Assembly: GCA_900312665.1 (NCBI GenBank)
Contig: ONZQ02000003.1
Span: 764,648 to 828,647 of the forward strand
DNA: 64,000 nucleotides
Reading direction: 5' to 3'
Source: Cephalotrichum gorgonifer
Lineage: Eukaryota > Ascomycota > Sordariomycetes > Microascales > Microascaceae
Positions 12,284 to 22,446 of this stretch are shown one piece after another. Within the stretch, counting starts at the first letter, position 1, and each line of letters opens with the position of its first letter. The notes under the pieces were generated by a model. It did no database searches, had not been told where the DNA came from, and saw nothing but the letters and a program-made list of their open reading frames with translations. The position numbers were made by a program, and so were the translations under genes.

Positions 12284-12887
12284 CGCGAGATTATGCTGGA
12301 GTGAGGGATATAAGGATGATAAGCTTAGTCTTGATGTAAGAGAAGATGATATATTGCAGCTGATGTTGCTTTTTCTTGTGACAGGATAGTCGTAATGCAG
12401 CTCTATTCTCTGCTCTACTTCACGAGGTAGACTCGGTCTCTTATATATGATTTACACCAGCACATTTTCATAGCGGATCGGAACTCTATACTCACTCATA
12501 TTTCCAGAATTTTCTTCCGATCGCTAATCAAGAAGCATCGGGACTCTAGTGCGTTGTCTCGTTTATGGAGCTCGGAGGCGATTTTTAATGGGCTTTGGAT
12601 GGAGTTGTTTCCATGCTGGCTGGTGAACTCCGAATGACCGACCAATGAAATTAACTCCTGTCACTCGGAGTTCTCCTTTAAGTTGGATCAGATGTGGAGA
12701 CCACGCACTGAAGCGGTTGAATCGGAGTTCAGTGGTATTAGATAAGCAAATCTCCCAAAAACCCCATGGTATTCGGTTGGCGGCTCCGCTCAGAACGTCC
12801 AGCTCGGAGAACTCCTGGAAATCCCTGCCGTTATACTGATAGTGTCCGGCGCTGCCGCATCTGGCTTGACCGCATCTAGCAGGCAGC
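12284..12887. promoter_or_regulatory. Bidirectional promoter with four GGAGTTC boxes
   Basis: This is the shared upstream region of the alcohol dehydrogenase (minus) and the Zn2Cys6 regulator (plus). CGGAGTTC occurs at 12625-12632 (minus), 12666-12673 (plus) and 12723-12730 (plus), and GGAGTTC again at 12809-12815 (minus) inside CGGAGAACTCC. Zn2Cys6 proteins typically bind CGG triplets, so these are candidate operators. This is inference from repetition and position. Confidence 0.4.
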
Positions 12888-15137
12888 ATGGCACACGCCA
12901 TCCCCGAAGGAAACGCCCCCGGGCCTAATCCAACTCCTCGGGTTCGACCCAAGCGGAGCCAGGTGGTAAGAGCCTGCGACTGGTGCAGAAAGCACCGCGT
13001 CAAATGCGATAACGACCTGCCATGTTCCAACTGCAAGAACAGGGGCGGTGAGTGCAGCAACGGTGCCATCAAGGCTGTCAGCCTTCCCCATGCCTACCGG
13101 GACATAGAGCGCCTGCGAGAGCAGGTCCGGGACTTGGAGCGCCAGCTGCGGCAGGAACGTGACAAGGCCGCTGGTCCGAGCAATCGTCATCTTCCTTCTC
13201 CACAGTCACACACCAGCCTGTCCCCCCCCGACCTTGCGTACGGTAGCATCGACTCGGATTATTGGCACCCGCAGAATTTCTGGAGGGGGATCCACATCCG
13301 GACTGCGCGCTCCCCCCAAGAGACTTGGTACGGACCGTCGTCACTGTACTATTTCGTTGGTCGCGTCACGAACTTCTTGAACTATAGGTTCCAACAGACA
13401 CACTCGGCCCACCAAATGCTCCCCAAGACCTCATCGAGTGTGTTATTCGACGGGCCTCATAGTGCGAGGGGGAACGATCCAGACCGCTGGCCCAAGTACC
13501 CAGTGGATGACTCTATCGCGGCAGGGGTCTACCTGAGCCCCACTCAAGAGGAGTACTTTCTTGATCTCTTTTGGCAATCTTACCACACCTCCTTGGTCCC
13601 AATCCTCGATGAGGCCCAGTTTAAGGAGCACTACCGCTCCCTATGGGCGACGCCCGACGGTATGCGTAAACCATCTGCGCTTGTTGATATCGTCATCGCT
13701 ATCTGCATGCAGCATGGGCTCTCGACGTTGCCGTCCGCGAGGCAGAAGGGCATCGAGGACAACGACGCCACCATTGCCGGACGCTGGTACTACCGTCGGT
13801 GCCGGAGACTACTGGCTTATGAGATGGAGAGTCCTACCATATCAACACTGCAATCACACATACTGTGCTATGCTTATCTCTGCAATGGGTCTTTCATGAA
13901 TATGGCGGATACCGATTGCGGGCTTGCGGTGCGGACGGCATACATGCTTGGCCTTCACACTGAGCCCCCCCAGGACATGCCACGGCGGGAGAAGGAGATG
14001 CGGAAACGTATCTGGTGGTCGCTATACGTCCTAGATTCCAAACTCGGGATGAAGCTCGGTCGCCCATTCCTGCTCCAGCCTTCATCCGCGGGTCCTGGTT
14101 TGTTGGACGATGGGCGCGAGGCTGCAATGGATTCGGGTTCCCACTTTGCCACTCCCGGAGACAACACTACGTGGCTGACCTTCTACCTCCACCACACCAA
14201 GCTGTTTATCGCTGCGCGAGCAACACACACGAGCTTCTACGGTCGGAGCCTGAATATTCGTGGCGACCAAACGATCTGGGACGACACGGAATCACTAGAA
14301 TCGCATGCAGAGTTCATGCAGCCCCTAGCGAAGTCTATGGAGCTCTGGGTGGAAGGCGTGCCTAGCGCTCTCAGGACGAAACGCCGGGATGGTGGTCGCC
14401 CCCTTTCCACGGACGGATCTATCCTTGAAATCGAGCAGTTCGCCCCACTGTGGCTCCAGCGGCAGCGGCTGGTCCTCGAACTCCTATATCATAACCTATG
14501 CACAAACCTCTACCGGCCCTTCATCACCTTTGCCACCATGCCAAACACCCACACCCTCACGGAGCAGATGGCGATCAAATGTGCTCTCCACGCAACGACA
14601 CTCACTCACATCATGCATCAGGTGCTATCGACAACCTCCATTCTAGCTGGGTGGCACGAATCATTCCAGTGGCAGTGGAACGCTGCCATCACCCTCGTCG
14701 GGTTCGTGCTCGCGTACCCGAATGGCACAGCCACCGCGCGAGCGAGAAACGCCATCGACATGGCCGTGGCCGTATTCGACATCTTTAGCGAGAGCTTCGC
14801 GGTCGCCGGCGGGGCAGCCAATATCGTCCGCGAGCTGGCTGCGAAGGTCGACTTCCTCGTCCATCAGAGCCAGGTGGAAGGTAGGAGTGGAATGGGGACA
14901 GCAAACAGCACTCCACAACCTGTCACAGCTCCTAACGGGCATGGGCAAGGGCAGTTTGCCCCAGTAGATGTTTCACGGGTGAGAACGACGGATAGGGTGC
15001 CACATATAAACGACGTGACAGGGGCGAGCATCCAAGACGTGTTCCAGATGGCGTTGGGCGTTGATCAGTGGAGTGATATGGACTTCCTCTGGCCTCCGGG
15101 CGGCATGATTCCGGAGCAAGGACCACCTAGGACATAG
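12888..15137 (+). CDS. Zn2Cys6 transcription factor with fungal-specific regulatory domain, 749 aa
   Basis: Single uninterrupted frame. The N-terminal Zn2Cys6 binuclear cluster has six cysteines at 30, 33, 40, 46, 49 and 56 (CDWCRKHRVKC, CSNC...C), with basic residues before it. A predicted dimerisation coiled coil follows at about 64-90 (ERLREQVRDLERQLRQER). The middle section (about 190-480) looks like the PF04082 fungal transcription factor domain: an FDLFWQSYHTSLVPILDE-type motif, an LCYAYLCNG segment and the arginine-rich REKEMRKRIWWSLYVLDSKL. It is nuclear. The target is unknown. Being divergent from the alcohol dehydrogenase, with repeated CGGAGTTC boxes between them, it is a candidate local regulator. 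It converges on the GH2 gene downstream. Confidence 0.9.
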   Translation: MAHAIPEGNAPGPNPTPRVRPKRSQVVRACDWCRKHRVKCDNDLPCSNCKNRGGECSNGAIKAVSLPHAYRDIERLREQVRDLERQLRQERDKAAGPSNRHLPSPQSHTSLSPPDLAYGSIDSDYWHPQNFWRGIHIRTARSPQETWYGPSSLYYFVGRVTNFLNYRFQQTHSAHQMLPKTSSSVLFDGPHSARGNDPDRWPKYPVDDSIAAGVYLSPTQEEYFLDLFWQSYHTSLVPILDEAQFKEHYRSLWATPDGMRKPSALVDIVIAICMQHGLSTLPSARQKGIEDNDATIAGRWYYRRCRRLLAYEMESPTISTLQSHILCYAYLCNGSFMNMADTDCGLAVRTAYMLGLHTEPPQDMPRREKEMRKRIWWSLYVLDSKLGMKLGRPFLLQPSSAGPGLLDDGREAAMDSGSHFATPGDNTTWLTFYLHHTKLFIAARATHTSFYGRSLNIRGDQTIWDDTESLESHAEFMQPLAKSMELWVEGVPSALRTKRRDGGRPLSTDGSILEIEQFAPLWLQRQRLVLELLYHNLCTNLYRPFITFATMPNTHTLTEQMAIKCALHATTLTHIMHQVLSTTSILAGWHESFQWQWNAAITLVGFVLAYPNGTATARARNAIDMAVAVFDIFSESFAVAGGAANIVRELAAKVDFLVHQSQVEGRSGMGTANSTPQPVTAPNGHGQGQFAPVDVSRVRTTDRVPHINDVTGASIQDVFQMALGVDQWSDMDFLWPPGGMIPEQGPPRT

Positions 15138-15441
15138 TGAGCAGCAGGTAGACCAAGACCCCAATGAGGAGAAGTCATAGGTTGGCTGGCCTTGATACGG
15201 TTCGCTGGTGCGAACAATGAAGAGCCCCGAATTCATACACAGTTCGATACGAGATTGCTGGCAGTTCTACCCCCAAAGTACTGAGTATGGAGACAATAGA
15301 AACGTGCCGAAAAGCTGGATGCGAATCGTGAGTTGTGTAGCGAATGGGGGTATCGCGTGTGATGAGAAGTGGTAGGGATAGATATTCAGTACTTTTTCAC
15401 ACTAATCCTGAAATAATGACTTTAGTCACGGAATATGCCGC
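15138..15441. other. Short convergent intergenic spacer
   Basis: Roughly 300 bp between the stop codons of the regulator (plus) and the GH2 gene (minus). Nothing is recognised beyond presumed 3' UTRs. Confidence 0.5.
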
Positions 15442-18093
15442 CTACTCCACTGTAACCGAGATCTCGCCCGACTTCAACCCATCCGCCTCGACCGAGACGG
15501 TGATCTGCCCACTACCGCCTCGGTTCGCCTTCACGATAGCGAGAGCACGGCCTCGGAAGGCCTCCCTCTCCTTCGAAGGGAAGGGGGTGAAATCCGTGGG
15601 ATCACCGTTGTCGGTGCTCACGATCTCACCGGGGCCCTCGATGGAGAAGGTGAGCTTGGGCTCAGCATTCGCCACGAAGTCGCCGTTGTCGTCCACCACG
15701 GCGACATTCACGAAGATCAGGTCCTCGCCATCCCCCTTGATTGAAGTCCGGTCCTGGTAGGTCGACAGCTGGAGCTGGGTCGCCTCACCAGTCGTGCGCA
15801 CGGTGGCCTCCGCCCACTCCTCGCCGTCCTTGTACGTGACGACGTGAACCTCGCCGGCCTCGTAGGTGACGTCGTCCCACCTGAAGCGGTACTCTCCCTC
15901 ACCCTTCTTCTTGCGGCCCTGCGACTTCTCGTTGATGAAGAGCTCAGCCTCGTCGCCAGACGAGAAGACATGGACGGGGGTGACCTCTCCTACCCGGTCG
16001 GGCCAGTTCCAGTGAGGAAGGATGTGAGCCATCTTGACGGTCGGGTTCCAGTGCGCCTGGTACAGGTAGAACCTGTCCTTGCGGTTCCCCGCGAGGTCGA
16101 TGATGCCGAAGTAGCTGCTGCGCGACGAGCTGTACGGTGTCGGCTCTCCAATGTAGTCCCAGCCGGTCCAGACGAACTCGCCCGCCACGTACGGGTGCGC
16201 GTCCTGCGCCGCGAACACCTTGTCAGGGGACGCGCCCCACGGCACGCCGTACAGCTCGTAGGAGGACACCTGCTGGGTGGCGGGGTCGGCGCCCGTGCCG
16301 TTGATGTCGACCTGCAAGCTGTTCTTGTCGGTCACGGGGAAGAGGTACGTGCCGCGCGAGCTGACTACCGAGGAGCTCTCCGAGCTGAATATCATCTTGT
16401 CCGGCCAGAGGTCGCGGAAGGTCTGGAAGGTCGGCTCGTCGCCGTTGTTCCTGCCCTCGCCCTGGTAGTTGAGCCCGATGAGGTCGACCTTGGCGGTGAA
16501 GTCGGAGCCCGGAGCCGCGGTGTTCATGCCCAGGGCCGACTTCCTCGTGTGGTCCTCCTCGCGGAGGATGTCGTGGAGGCGCTCCGCGACGGCGACGCCA
16601 GTGGCGCCCTCGCCCTGCTCCCAGACCTCGTTCCCGTAGCTCCAGGCCCAGATGGACGGGTGGTTCCGGTCACGGCGGACAAAGGCGCGCAAGTCGGGCT
16701 CGGACCAGTCGTCGAAGATGATCTGGAAGTCATTGTCGACCTTGTGGTGACGCCACGTGTCGAAGGACTCGTCCAGAACGAGGATGCCCTTGATATCTGC
16801 AAGCTGGAGAAGTTCGGGCGCGGGAGGATTATGGGAGGTCCTGAGGGCGTTGGAGCCCATCTCCTGGAGCATATCGAGTTGACGCTCGGCTGCTATGACG
16901 TTGAATGCCGAGCCCAGGGAGCCGAGGTCATGGTGCTGGCACACGCCCTGGAGATAGATCCTCTCGCCGTTTACCCACAACCCATCGTTCTTATACTCCA
17001 GGGAACGAATGCCAAAGGTGGTCTCATAGGAGTCGATCTCCTTCTTGCCGGAGTACACGCGCGTGATGGCGACGTGCAGGTTGGGCGTCTGTGACGGCAC
17101 GGGACCCCATAGCTTGGGGTTCTTAATCTCGATGGATCCGCTCGTCTCCGCGATCTTGCCCGCCCCGACGTTGACGGTCTTCTTGGGGAACTGGCCCACC
17201 TTGGCCCCGGGCTTCCCAGTCGCAGCGTCCAGCTCGTAAACGTCCGTGGTGACCTCGACCTTTTCGCCCTTACCCTTGGTAGCGGCGTTCTCGATTTGAA
17301 CGGTCAGGTCCACGGTCGCAGAATCAGAGGAGACTTTGCTCGACGAGATCCAAGTGCCGAACTGGCCGACGTGCGTAGGGTTGACCTTGGTGAGCCACAC
17401 GTTGCGGTAAAGCCCGGAGCCGGGATACCAGCGCGAGGAGGCGAGGGCCTGGTCGAGACGGATGGCGAGCTGGTTGTCACCTGGCTTGATGTACGGGGTC
17501 AGGTCTAGGCGGAACGAGGCGTACCCATACGGCCACCCGCCGACGAGGTTGCCGTTGAGCCATACGGCGGCGTAGGACATGGCGCCGTCGATCTCCAGGT
17601 AGACCGCCTTGCCGGCGTCGGCCTTCTCGATCGTGATGGTCCGGCGGTACCAGCCGACTCCCTGGATGGGCAGCCGGCCCATGTCGCCGGGAACGGGCGT
17701 GTCCTCGCCCTCGTAGAACGGGCCCTTGATGGCCCAGTCGTGCGGCAGGCTGAGCGCCTCCCACTCGCCGTCGTCGAAGTCGGCCTGGGCGAAGTCGACG
17801 GGGGCGAGGTCCTCTTCGGGACGCGTGGTGTGAAGCGACTCATCGTTGATGAAGTTGTTGGCGCAAGGCAACATCCACGGCTTTAGCTTGTCGTAGGTGA
17901 GGTCGTCAGGGTTGGAGGTGAAGCGCTGGAACCGCCAGTCGGCGTTGATGCTCACGCGCTCACGGCCGGAAGCCGCGTGAAGGGCGTCATGGCTGGGGGT
18001 AGCTAGGCCGATCACCCCGGCAGGCAGGCAACTGAGGAGGATGCCCACAAGGCCAAGCCTCAACGTGTTAGTTGCTACGCTCGGAAAAGGCAT
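15442..18093 (-). CDS. Secreted GH2 glycosidase (beta-galactosidase/beta-glucuronidase type), 883 aa
   Basis: One intronless frame. The start at 18093 gives a signal peptide (hydrophobic LRLGLVGILLSCLPAGVIGLA), whereas the upstream in-frame ATG at 18186 would bury it. GH2 architecture is complete: an N-terminal jelly-roll sugar-binding domain (LPHDWAIKGP, GVGWYRRTI, VGGWPYGYASF), an Ig-like sandwich, and a TIM barrel with HNPPAPELL, DRNHPSIWAWSYGNEV (acid/base Glu at about 489) and GEFVWTGWDYIGEP (nucleophile Glu at about 639). Two C-terminal beta-sandwich modules follow, like those of bacterial GH2 enzymes (DUF4982-like and an invasin-like strand repeat). It probably removes beta-linked galactosyl or glucuronosyl residues from plant polysaccharides outside the cell; the exact substrate is not readable. 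Absence of introns and this domain order suggest bacterial ancestry (inference). Confidence 0.9.
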   Translation of the reverse strand: MPFPSVATNTLRLGLVGILLSCLPAGVIGLATPSHDALHAASGRERVSINADWRFQRFTSNPDDLTYDKLKPWMLPCANNFINDESLHTTRPEEDLAPVDFAQADFDDGEWEALSLPHDWAIKGPFYEGEDTPVPGDMGRLPIQGVGWYRRTITIEKADAGKAVYLEIDGAMSYAAVWLNGNLVGGWPYGYASFRLDLTPYIKPGDNQLAIRLDQALASSRWYPGSGLYRNVWLTKVNPTHVGQFGTWISSSKVSSDSATVDLTVQIENAATKGKGEKVEVTTDVYELDAATGKPGAKVGQFPKKTVNVGAGKIAETSGSIEIKNPKLWGPVPSQTPNLHVAITRVYSGKKEIDSYETTFGIRSLEYKNDGLWVNGERIYLQGVCQHHDLGSLGSAFNVIAAERQLDMLQEMGSNALRTSHNPPAPELLQLADIKGILVLDESFDTWRHHKVDNDFQIIFDDWSEPDLRAFVRRDRNHPSIWAWSYGNEVWEQGEGATGVAVAERLHDILREEDHTRKSALGMNTAAPGSDFTAKVDLIGLNYQGEGRNNGDEPTFQTFRDLWPDKMIFSSESSSVVSSRGTYLFPVTDKNSLQVDINGTGADPATQQVSSYELYGVPWGASPDKVFAAQDAHPYVAGEFVWTGWDYIGEPTPYSSSRSSYFGIIDLAGNRKDRFYLYQAHWNPTVKMAHILPHWNWPDRVGEVTPVHVFSSGDEAELFINEKSQGRKKKGEGEYRFRWDDVTYEAGEVHVVTYKDGEEWAEATVRTTGEATQLQLSTYQDRTSIKGDGEDLIFVNVAVVDDNGDFVANAEPKLTFSIEGPGEIVSTDNGDPTDFTPFPSKEREAFRGRALAIVKANRGGSGQITVSVEADGLKSGEISVTVE

Positions 18094-19988
18094 CTTAGTT
18101 CTGCTGATCTTCCTTGCCGATAGATCGAGCGTGTAAGTAGTGTACTTGCTAGGATCCGAGGATAATATGCATATTATATACTTCATTCGAAGAGGGGAGC
18201 AAGCGGCACTCTCGTGTAGTTATACCCCTGCAACTCAACGAGTTGGCGTAACCACGTTGGACGCGTTTCTATTGGGGCGCGAAAACTATGCTTTTTCGTC
18301 GCCTTTGTCTCCACACGAGACAATATGCTCTGCCGTCTCACATTTTCCTATTTCGTCCGGTCCCGCATCTTGTTCTCTTATTAACATCTACGTTCCATAT
18401 GATGTGCAGCCTGAAATGAGAGGTCAAGGTGGGTCTGCGAACCTCATCTCCGCACGCGGGTGTAACGTTGAACGGCGGTGGCGGGCAGATACCATAGTCG
18501 TATACACGACCGTCTCGTCTCGTGCTCAATGTCTCTCGCAGGGCGTCGTGCTGTTATTATTATAGCATTGGACTCCGGCCGACTACCGACTCTGGCCGAC
18601 TACCGAGCGTCATGTCCGTCTGCGGCATCTTCACAATAGTTCCGGGACTATTATTCCTGTGCCGAGATTATATAAGATAATCAGTCGGGGGAGGGAGGGA
18701 CTTTAAGTGGCAGCTGCGGGCCACGGACCTGCAAGGTCCGCCTCTCCCCACTTGGTTCACTCGGCCCCCGCTTCCCCGGATCCTCCACTCCTTCGGCCCG
18801 ACCGGAGGCGACGGGGAGGCCCATAGTCTTAATTCCCACGTATGAAAAAGCTGGCAGTCGAAAGTAGCGCTTGCCCTGCGTCCCGCTTCTTTCTTCCCGC
18901 GTTCCCCATTCTTTATATCGCTGGACTTGGTGATGATTGTGAAGTTAGGCGAAACACCCGTTCAACTGTATAACATCTAGGTACGCTCTGGTAAGCACGT
19001 GCGCGTATAGCACGAAGACGTCACAATGCCCCCCGTTTCATTTAACACCTTAGCGCTGACTCTATTTTGTATAAGATCAACGACCAGACCCCGCATTGCT
19101 CCGATTGGGCCGCCAGGGTGGTTGGGGGGGCCTCCAGCAGGCACGAGCCCCGGATGAGAAAACAAGGTACGAACTAGCAGTAGGAGTACTGAGGACCAGA
19201 GTAACCATACTTGCATGCGGAGTAGGTTACAATATGCGGAGTTGGAGTAGGCGAGCGAACCACTTGACCCGTAGACACACATGTTCCTCTCGGTACTCGG
19301 CGTGTTAAACGACCGAAGGAACGTAACTTGAGCGGAAGCATGTAGGAACTTCTGCTGATGACCAAATCACTCGTTTCTTGTAGCACCCGACGCAAATAGC
19401 GCATGTATGAGTCTATGTAAAGTCAAATGTGTGCAAAATTGCAAATCTAGACCCTTGCACAGGGCGGCAGGGGAGGTAGGACCAGACTAGAGAACGGCCA
19501 TAAGCCCTCAAATCCACACATCGCGAGTTGAACCCTGTTCAAAGAGCTTCCAAAGAGCTCGCCACGGTCAGTCCAGTAAGGCGTACTGGCCCTCAGAATT
19601 AACCTCCAGGTCGATTGGCTCTAGCAACTTATTGAGGAGCAGCTTGATATCCAACTAGCTCTCAGCAGTCCCTCCAGATGGGATGTTGACATTAATATAG
19701 AATATATGACTCTTTATAGCCTTACCAGGGCCCTTCTATACGTCCTCCCAGCTCCGCAGAATGATTATTTTAGCTTGAACTCCACGCCCGACACAAATCC
19801 AGTCTTTTCACCTCCCTAATGCGGCCTCATCGAACCAATAACTCCCTACCGTGCCTTAGTACTAGGTGAAATGCACCTCTCCTTCACTCTCGATACCTGG
19901 GTAATCCCCTTCACTCCAAGTTTTCGGTCGATATCCCATGAACACTCCCCTGGGCTCCTACTTCTGTCGCCTAACTTAATCGGGCTGG
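18094..19988. other. Long intergenic region upstream of GH2
   Basis: About 1.9 kb without a convincing gene. It holds a 16-bp AT-rich palindrome at 18162-18177, some 70 bp upstream of the GH2 ATG, and a 17-bp tandem duplication at 18572-18605. The rest shows only short frames. Confidence 0.5.
18572..18605. repeat. 17-bp tandem duplication containing CGG(N7)CCG
   Basis: ACTCCGGCCGACTACCG at 18572-18588 is followed at once by the same 17-mer with one change (C to T) at 18589-18605. The first copy contains CGG(N7)CCG, a spacing class used by Zn2Cys6 dimers. It lies about 480-510 bp upstream of the GH2 start, so an upstream activating role is possible but untested. Confidence 0.5.
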
Positions 19989-21416
19989 TTAATGAGTATT
20001 GCTCAAAGAGATCTGCTTCAAGTCAAATGACACTTTCTTGAATCTTTTCCTGACCATGGCGGGCCTCGTCATGCCATGGCCGGCAATAATACCGAGCCCT
20101 CCGTCCAGCTCACTCCACAGCACATCCTTCTGTCTCGAAGAGAGTAAGCCCACTTCACTACTTTCAGGCACCGCGGCGCTGACACCTAGAGCCTGTTCTA
20201 TTCTCTCCAGCTGGAGGATAACGACCTCAGAGAAGAGCATGCCCTGGACGCATGGTTCCGCCACAGATAAGCCTCCAAAGATGAGGCCTGGGAAAGGGTC
20301 GACAGGCTCAATAGCGACTCGCTTGATGCGAGCTGCTAGGTGCTCAAGCATCAGCTCATAGAGGGAAATGAGCTGCGTAAAGATGCTCGTGAGAGTTAGT
20401 GCGAGGGGCGCTAATAGCGGTTCCAAGGGGGCAGCGGGGTAATAGGATGAACGACGGGTTGAGGTCTGATTGTTGTGATTTTGTTGGAAGGATTCTGGTA
20501 ACAGTGGCAATGGCTCGGGGAATGTTTCTGTTGTTTTCGGAGCGCGCAATAAGCGACCATAGGTCCGCCGAGTACTGAGGAGTCGGTTCAAGATCAACGC
20601 GAATTCTTGGGATTCTCTGAGCATGAACTCGGCAAACGTGGAGCTGTCGATATATAACGGGCCCTCCCGGTAGACGAAACTGTTGAAATCCAGATTTGCT
20701 CTTTCTCTCTCCACAGCCGCCACGCGGAGGTGCACGTCGAGGTTGATCTTAGAAAGCTTAGTAAAGGCATCGGAGGTAGCGATGCCATTAGCTGGAACTT
20801 GGCTAGGCTCTGGCATCGGTATCGACAGGGGTTCCGTTGGAGTGTAGTACATGTTATCGATGGGCAGTGAGTTCATTAAGGGCGTGTTGAGTGTGCCAGA
20901 GATGCCGAAGCCCGAGTCGGTGTTGGACAAGGAGAAAATCTGATATAGGTCGGACGATTCCCAAGGGATTGGGTCTTGGTCGAAAGAGCCCGCTCCGGCG
21001 ACTGGTCGGGTCTGAGCCGTGATAAACGCATCTTCTGCAGCAGTGGGAAGCACTGGTACTGGGGTGCTGCTCCAGTACGGCTGGTTTCTTCCTTCCACGA
21101 AGGAAGGCCCCTCGTGGGATATACGGGGAGGTTTTGGCTGGTTGTGGCGCCCCTCGCCTGGTGTAGGTGGAGGGATTATGAGGGTCGAGCTAGGGTTGTC
21201 GGAAGTTTGACGGGTTTCATCGGCAGAAGCAGCCCCTCGCCGCCGCGGCCTCCCGACTCTCCTCTGCTCCCCGGCGAGGCACTCTATGCCGAGTAGCATG
21301 CACCGCGCACACTTCGGGTCGCTGATATGTAGGCGTCGGCATCTCGACTTGTGTTTCCTACAAACCTGGCAGGAGAAGCGTCTCTGTGTTGGATGAACGG
21401 CGGCTGTGGGGCCCAT
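19989..21416 (-). CDS. Zn2Cys6 transcription factor (AflR-like layout), 475 aa
   Basis: Single frame. An N-terminal Zn2Cys6 cluster has cysteines at 16, 19, 26, 36, 39 and 46 (CQVCRKHKSRC, CARC...C); the loop between the third and fourth Cys is long (nine residues). A basic GRPRRRG segment follows. The rest is a Pro/Ser-rich region and a helical C-terminal part (about 290-440) with SLYELMLEHLAARI and FSEVVILQLERIEQ, reminiscent of the C-terminal domain of aflatoxin/sterigmatocystin-type regulators (AflR, PF08493); this resemblance is by eye. No biosynthetic core enzyme is adjacent. It diverges from an NmrA-like gene, and a perfect palindrome sits about 130 bp upstream of its ATG, compatible with autoregulation. 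Confidence 0.85.
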   Translation of the reverse strand: MGPTAAVHPTQRRFSCQVCRKHKSRCRRLHISDPKCARCMLLGIECLAGEQRRVGRPRRRGAASADETRQTSDNPSSTLIIPPPTPGEGRHNQPKPPRISHEGPSFVEGRNQPYWSSTPVPVLPTAAEDAFITAQTRPVAGAGSFDQDPIPWESSDLYQIFSLSNTDSGFGISGTLNTPLMNSLPIDNMYYTPTEPLSIPMPEPSQVPANGIATSDAFTKLSKINLDVHLRVAAVERERANLDFNSFVYREGPLYIDSSTFAEFMLRESQEFALILNRLLSTRRTYGRLLRAPKTTETFPEPLPLLPESFQQNHNNQTSTRRSSYYPAAPLEPLLAPLALTLTSIFTQLISLYELMLEHLAARIKRVAIEPVDPFPGLIFGGLSVAEPCVQGMLFSEVVILQLERIEQALGVSAAVPESSEVGLLSSRQKDVLWSELDGGLGIIAGHGMTRPAMVRKRFKKVSFDLKQISLSNTH

Positions 21417-22446
21417 GATGCTCTGTTAATTGGCCAACAGCGTCTGGGGAATATCCGTATAGTGGCAGGAGATCAATCTTGGCCCACCCAAACGATTTCG
21501 GGTCGAAACGCAGACGCAAAAGGCGGACCACCCGGCGTGCCTTTAAACCCTCCGCGGAGGGTTTTGGCCGGAGGAGCAGGACCTTCTCCGATTGGCAATT
21601 CTTTGGGCGACCCCGACCCGGCCTGGGACAGAATTTGTCAGCACAGCTTTTTCATGGACATCATACCGAGCGATCTTGGGCTCTCGACCAATAAGAGGCT
21701 TTAGGAAAGGAAGGAAGTAACACAATAGCCACAGGATCATAATGCTAAACCCTCTGCATTTATAAGCAGGGACTGGTGTTTAACAATGAATGCATCGATA
21801 CTATGAGCGTGCTTCCAGCTTGCAGATAAGATTAGGAGAAACGCCGCCCTATGAACACTACTTCATGTCAACAGATATGAAAATAACTCTCTGCATGATC
21901 CGCCAAGGACTCACCGCATATTCAGTATATATATTGCCCAGCTGTACTCACCCAGAGGTGCACCCACGGCCTGAAGATACGTCATCTACAAGTCATTAAG
22001 TGGAAAGTCATGGTGCGTCTAACGTCGAACCTACGAGACCGAAACAAGCCACATGATAGTGCATGTACGCTTTACATACAGCGTCTATAAAACCCTCCGG
22101 CCCTGGATGGGCTAGCGAGGAAACCGGCATAAACCATCCGATACTGTCTGTCCGGCTGTTTACAAAAATTCACTCGGAATACCCTCCGGCTCCCGTAGGA
22201 CGAACAGTAGATCAAGGTTTACATCCTCAGCTGATGAATCAGTCGAGCTCCCACCTCGGCCAGGGATTAGAAATATAAACTGTTGTACTGTAGAAAACTG
22301 TATACCCAACAGTATATAAGAGCTAAGAACCAAAGCGCCCTGTTTAAACTAGAATCATTTGAATCCTCATCTCTGCAGCTCCCTCTCCACTAGCATCATA
22401 ACTACAATTTTCATAACTAAAAGTTTCCTAAGAAGGTAACCCCACT
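21417..22446. promoter_or_regulatory. Divergent promoter region between regulator and NmrA-like gene
   Basis: About 1 kb with no gene. It contains the 20-bp palindrome at 21545-21564, matching half-sites at 22090-22099 (AAACCCTCCG) and near 22181-22190 (ACCCTCCGGC), and a TATATAA box at 22313-22319 about 130 bp upstream of the NmrA-like ATG. Confidence 0.45.
21545..21564. promoter_or_regulatory. Perfect 20-bp palindrome with TCCGCGGA core, candidate Zn2Cys6 operator
   Basis: The half-site AAACCCTCCG is followed directly by its exact reverse complement CGGAGGGTTT. The core presents CCG and CGG triplets back to back (everted), a geometry known for Zn2Cys6 dimers. It is 129 bp upstream of the regulator at 19989-21416, and the half-site recurs on the NmrA side. 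Operator function is inference. Confidence 0.45.

Noticed and set aside
15844..17094. 416-codon open frame on the plus strand opposite the GH2 gene
   Set aside because: It is exactly antisense to a well-supported GH2 enzyme and has repetitive Val/Leu/Glu/Arg content typical of reading a GC-rich coding strand backwards.
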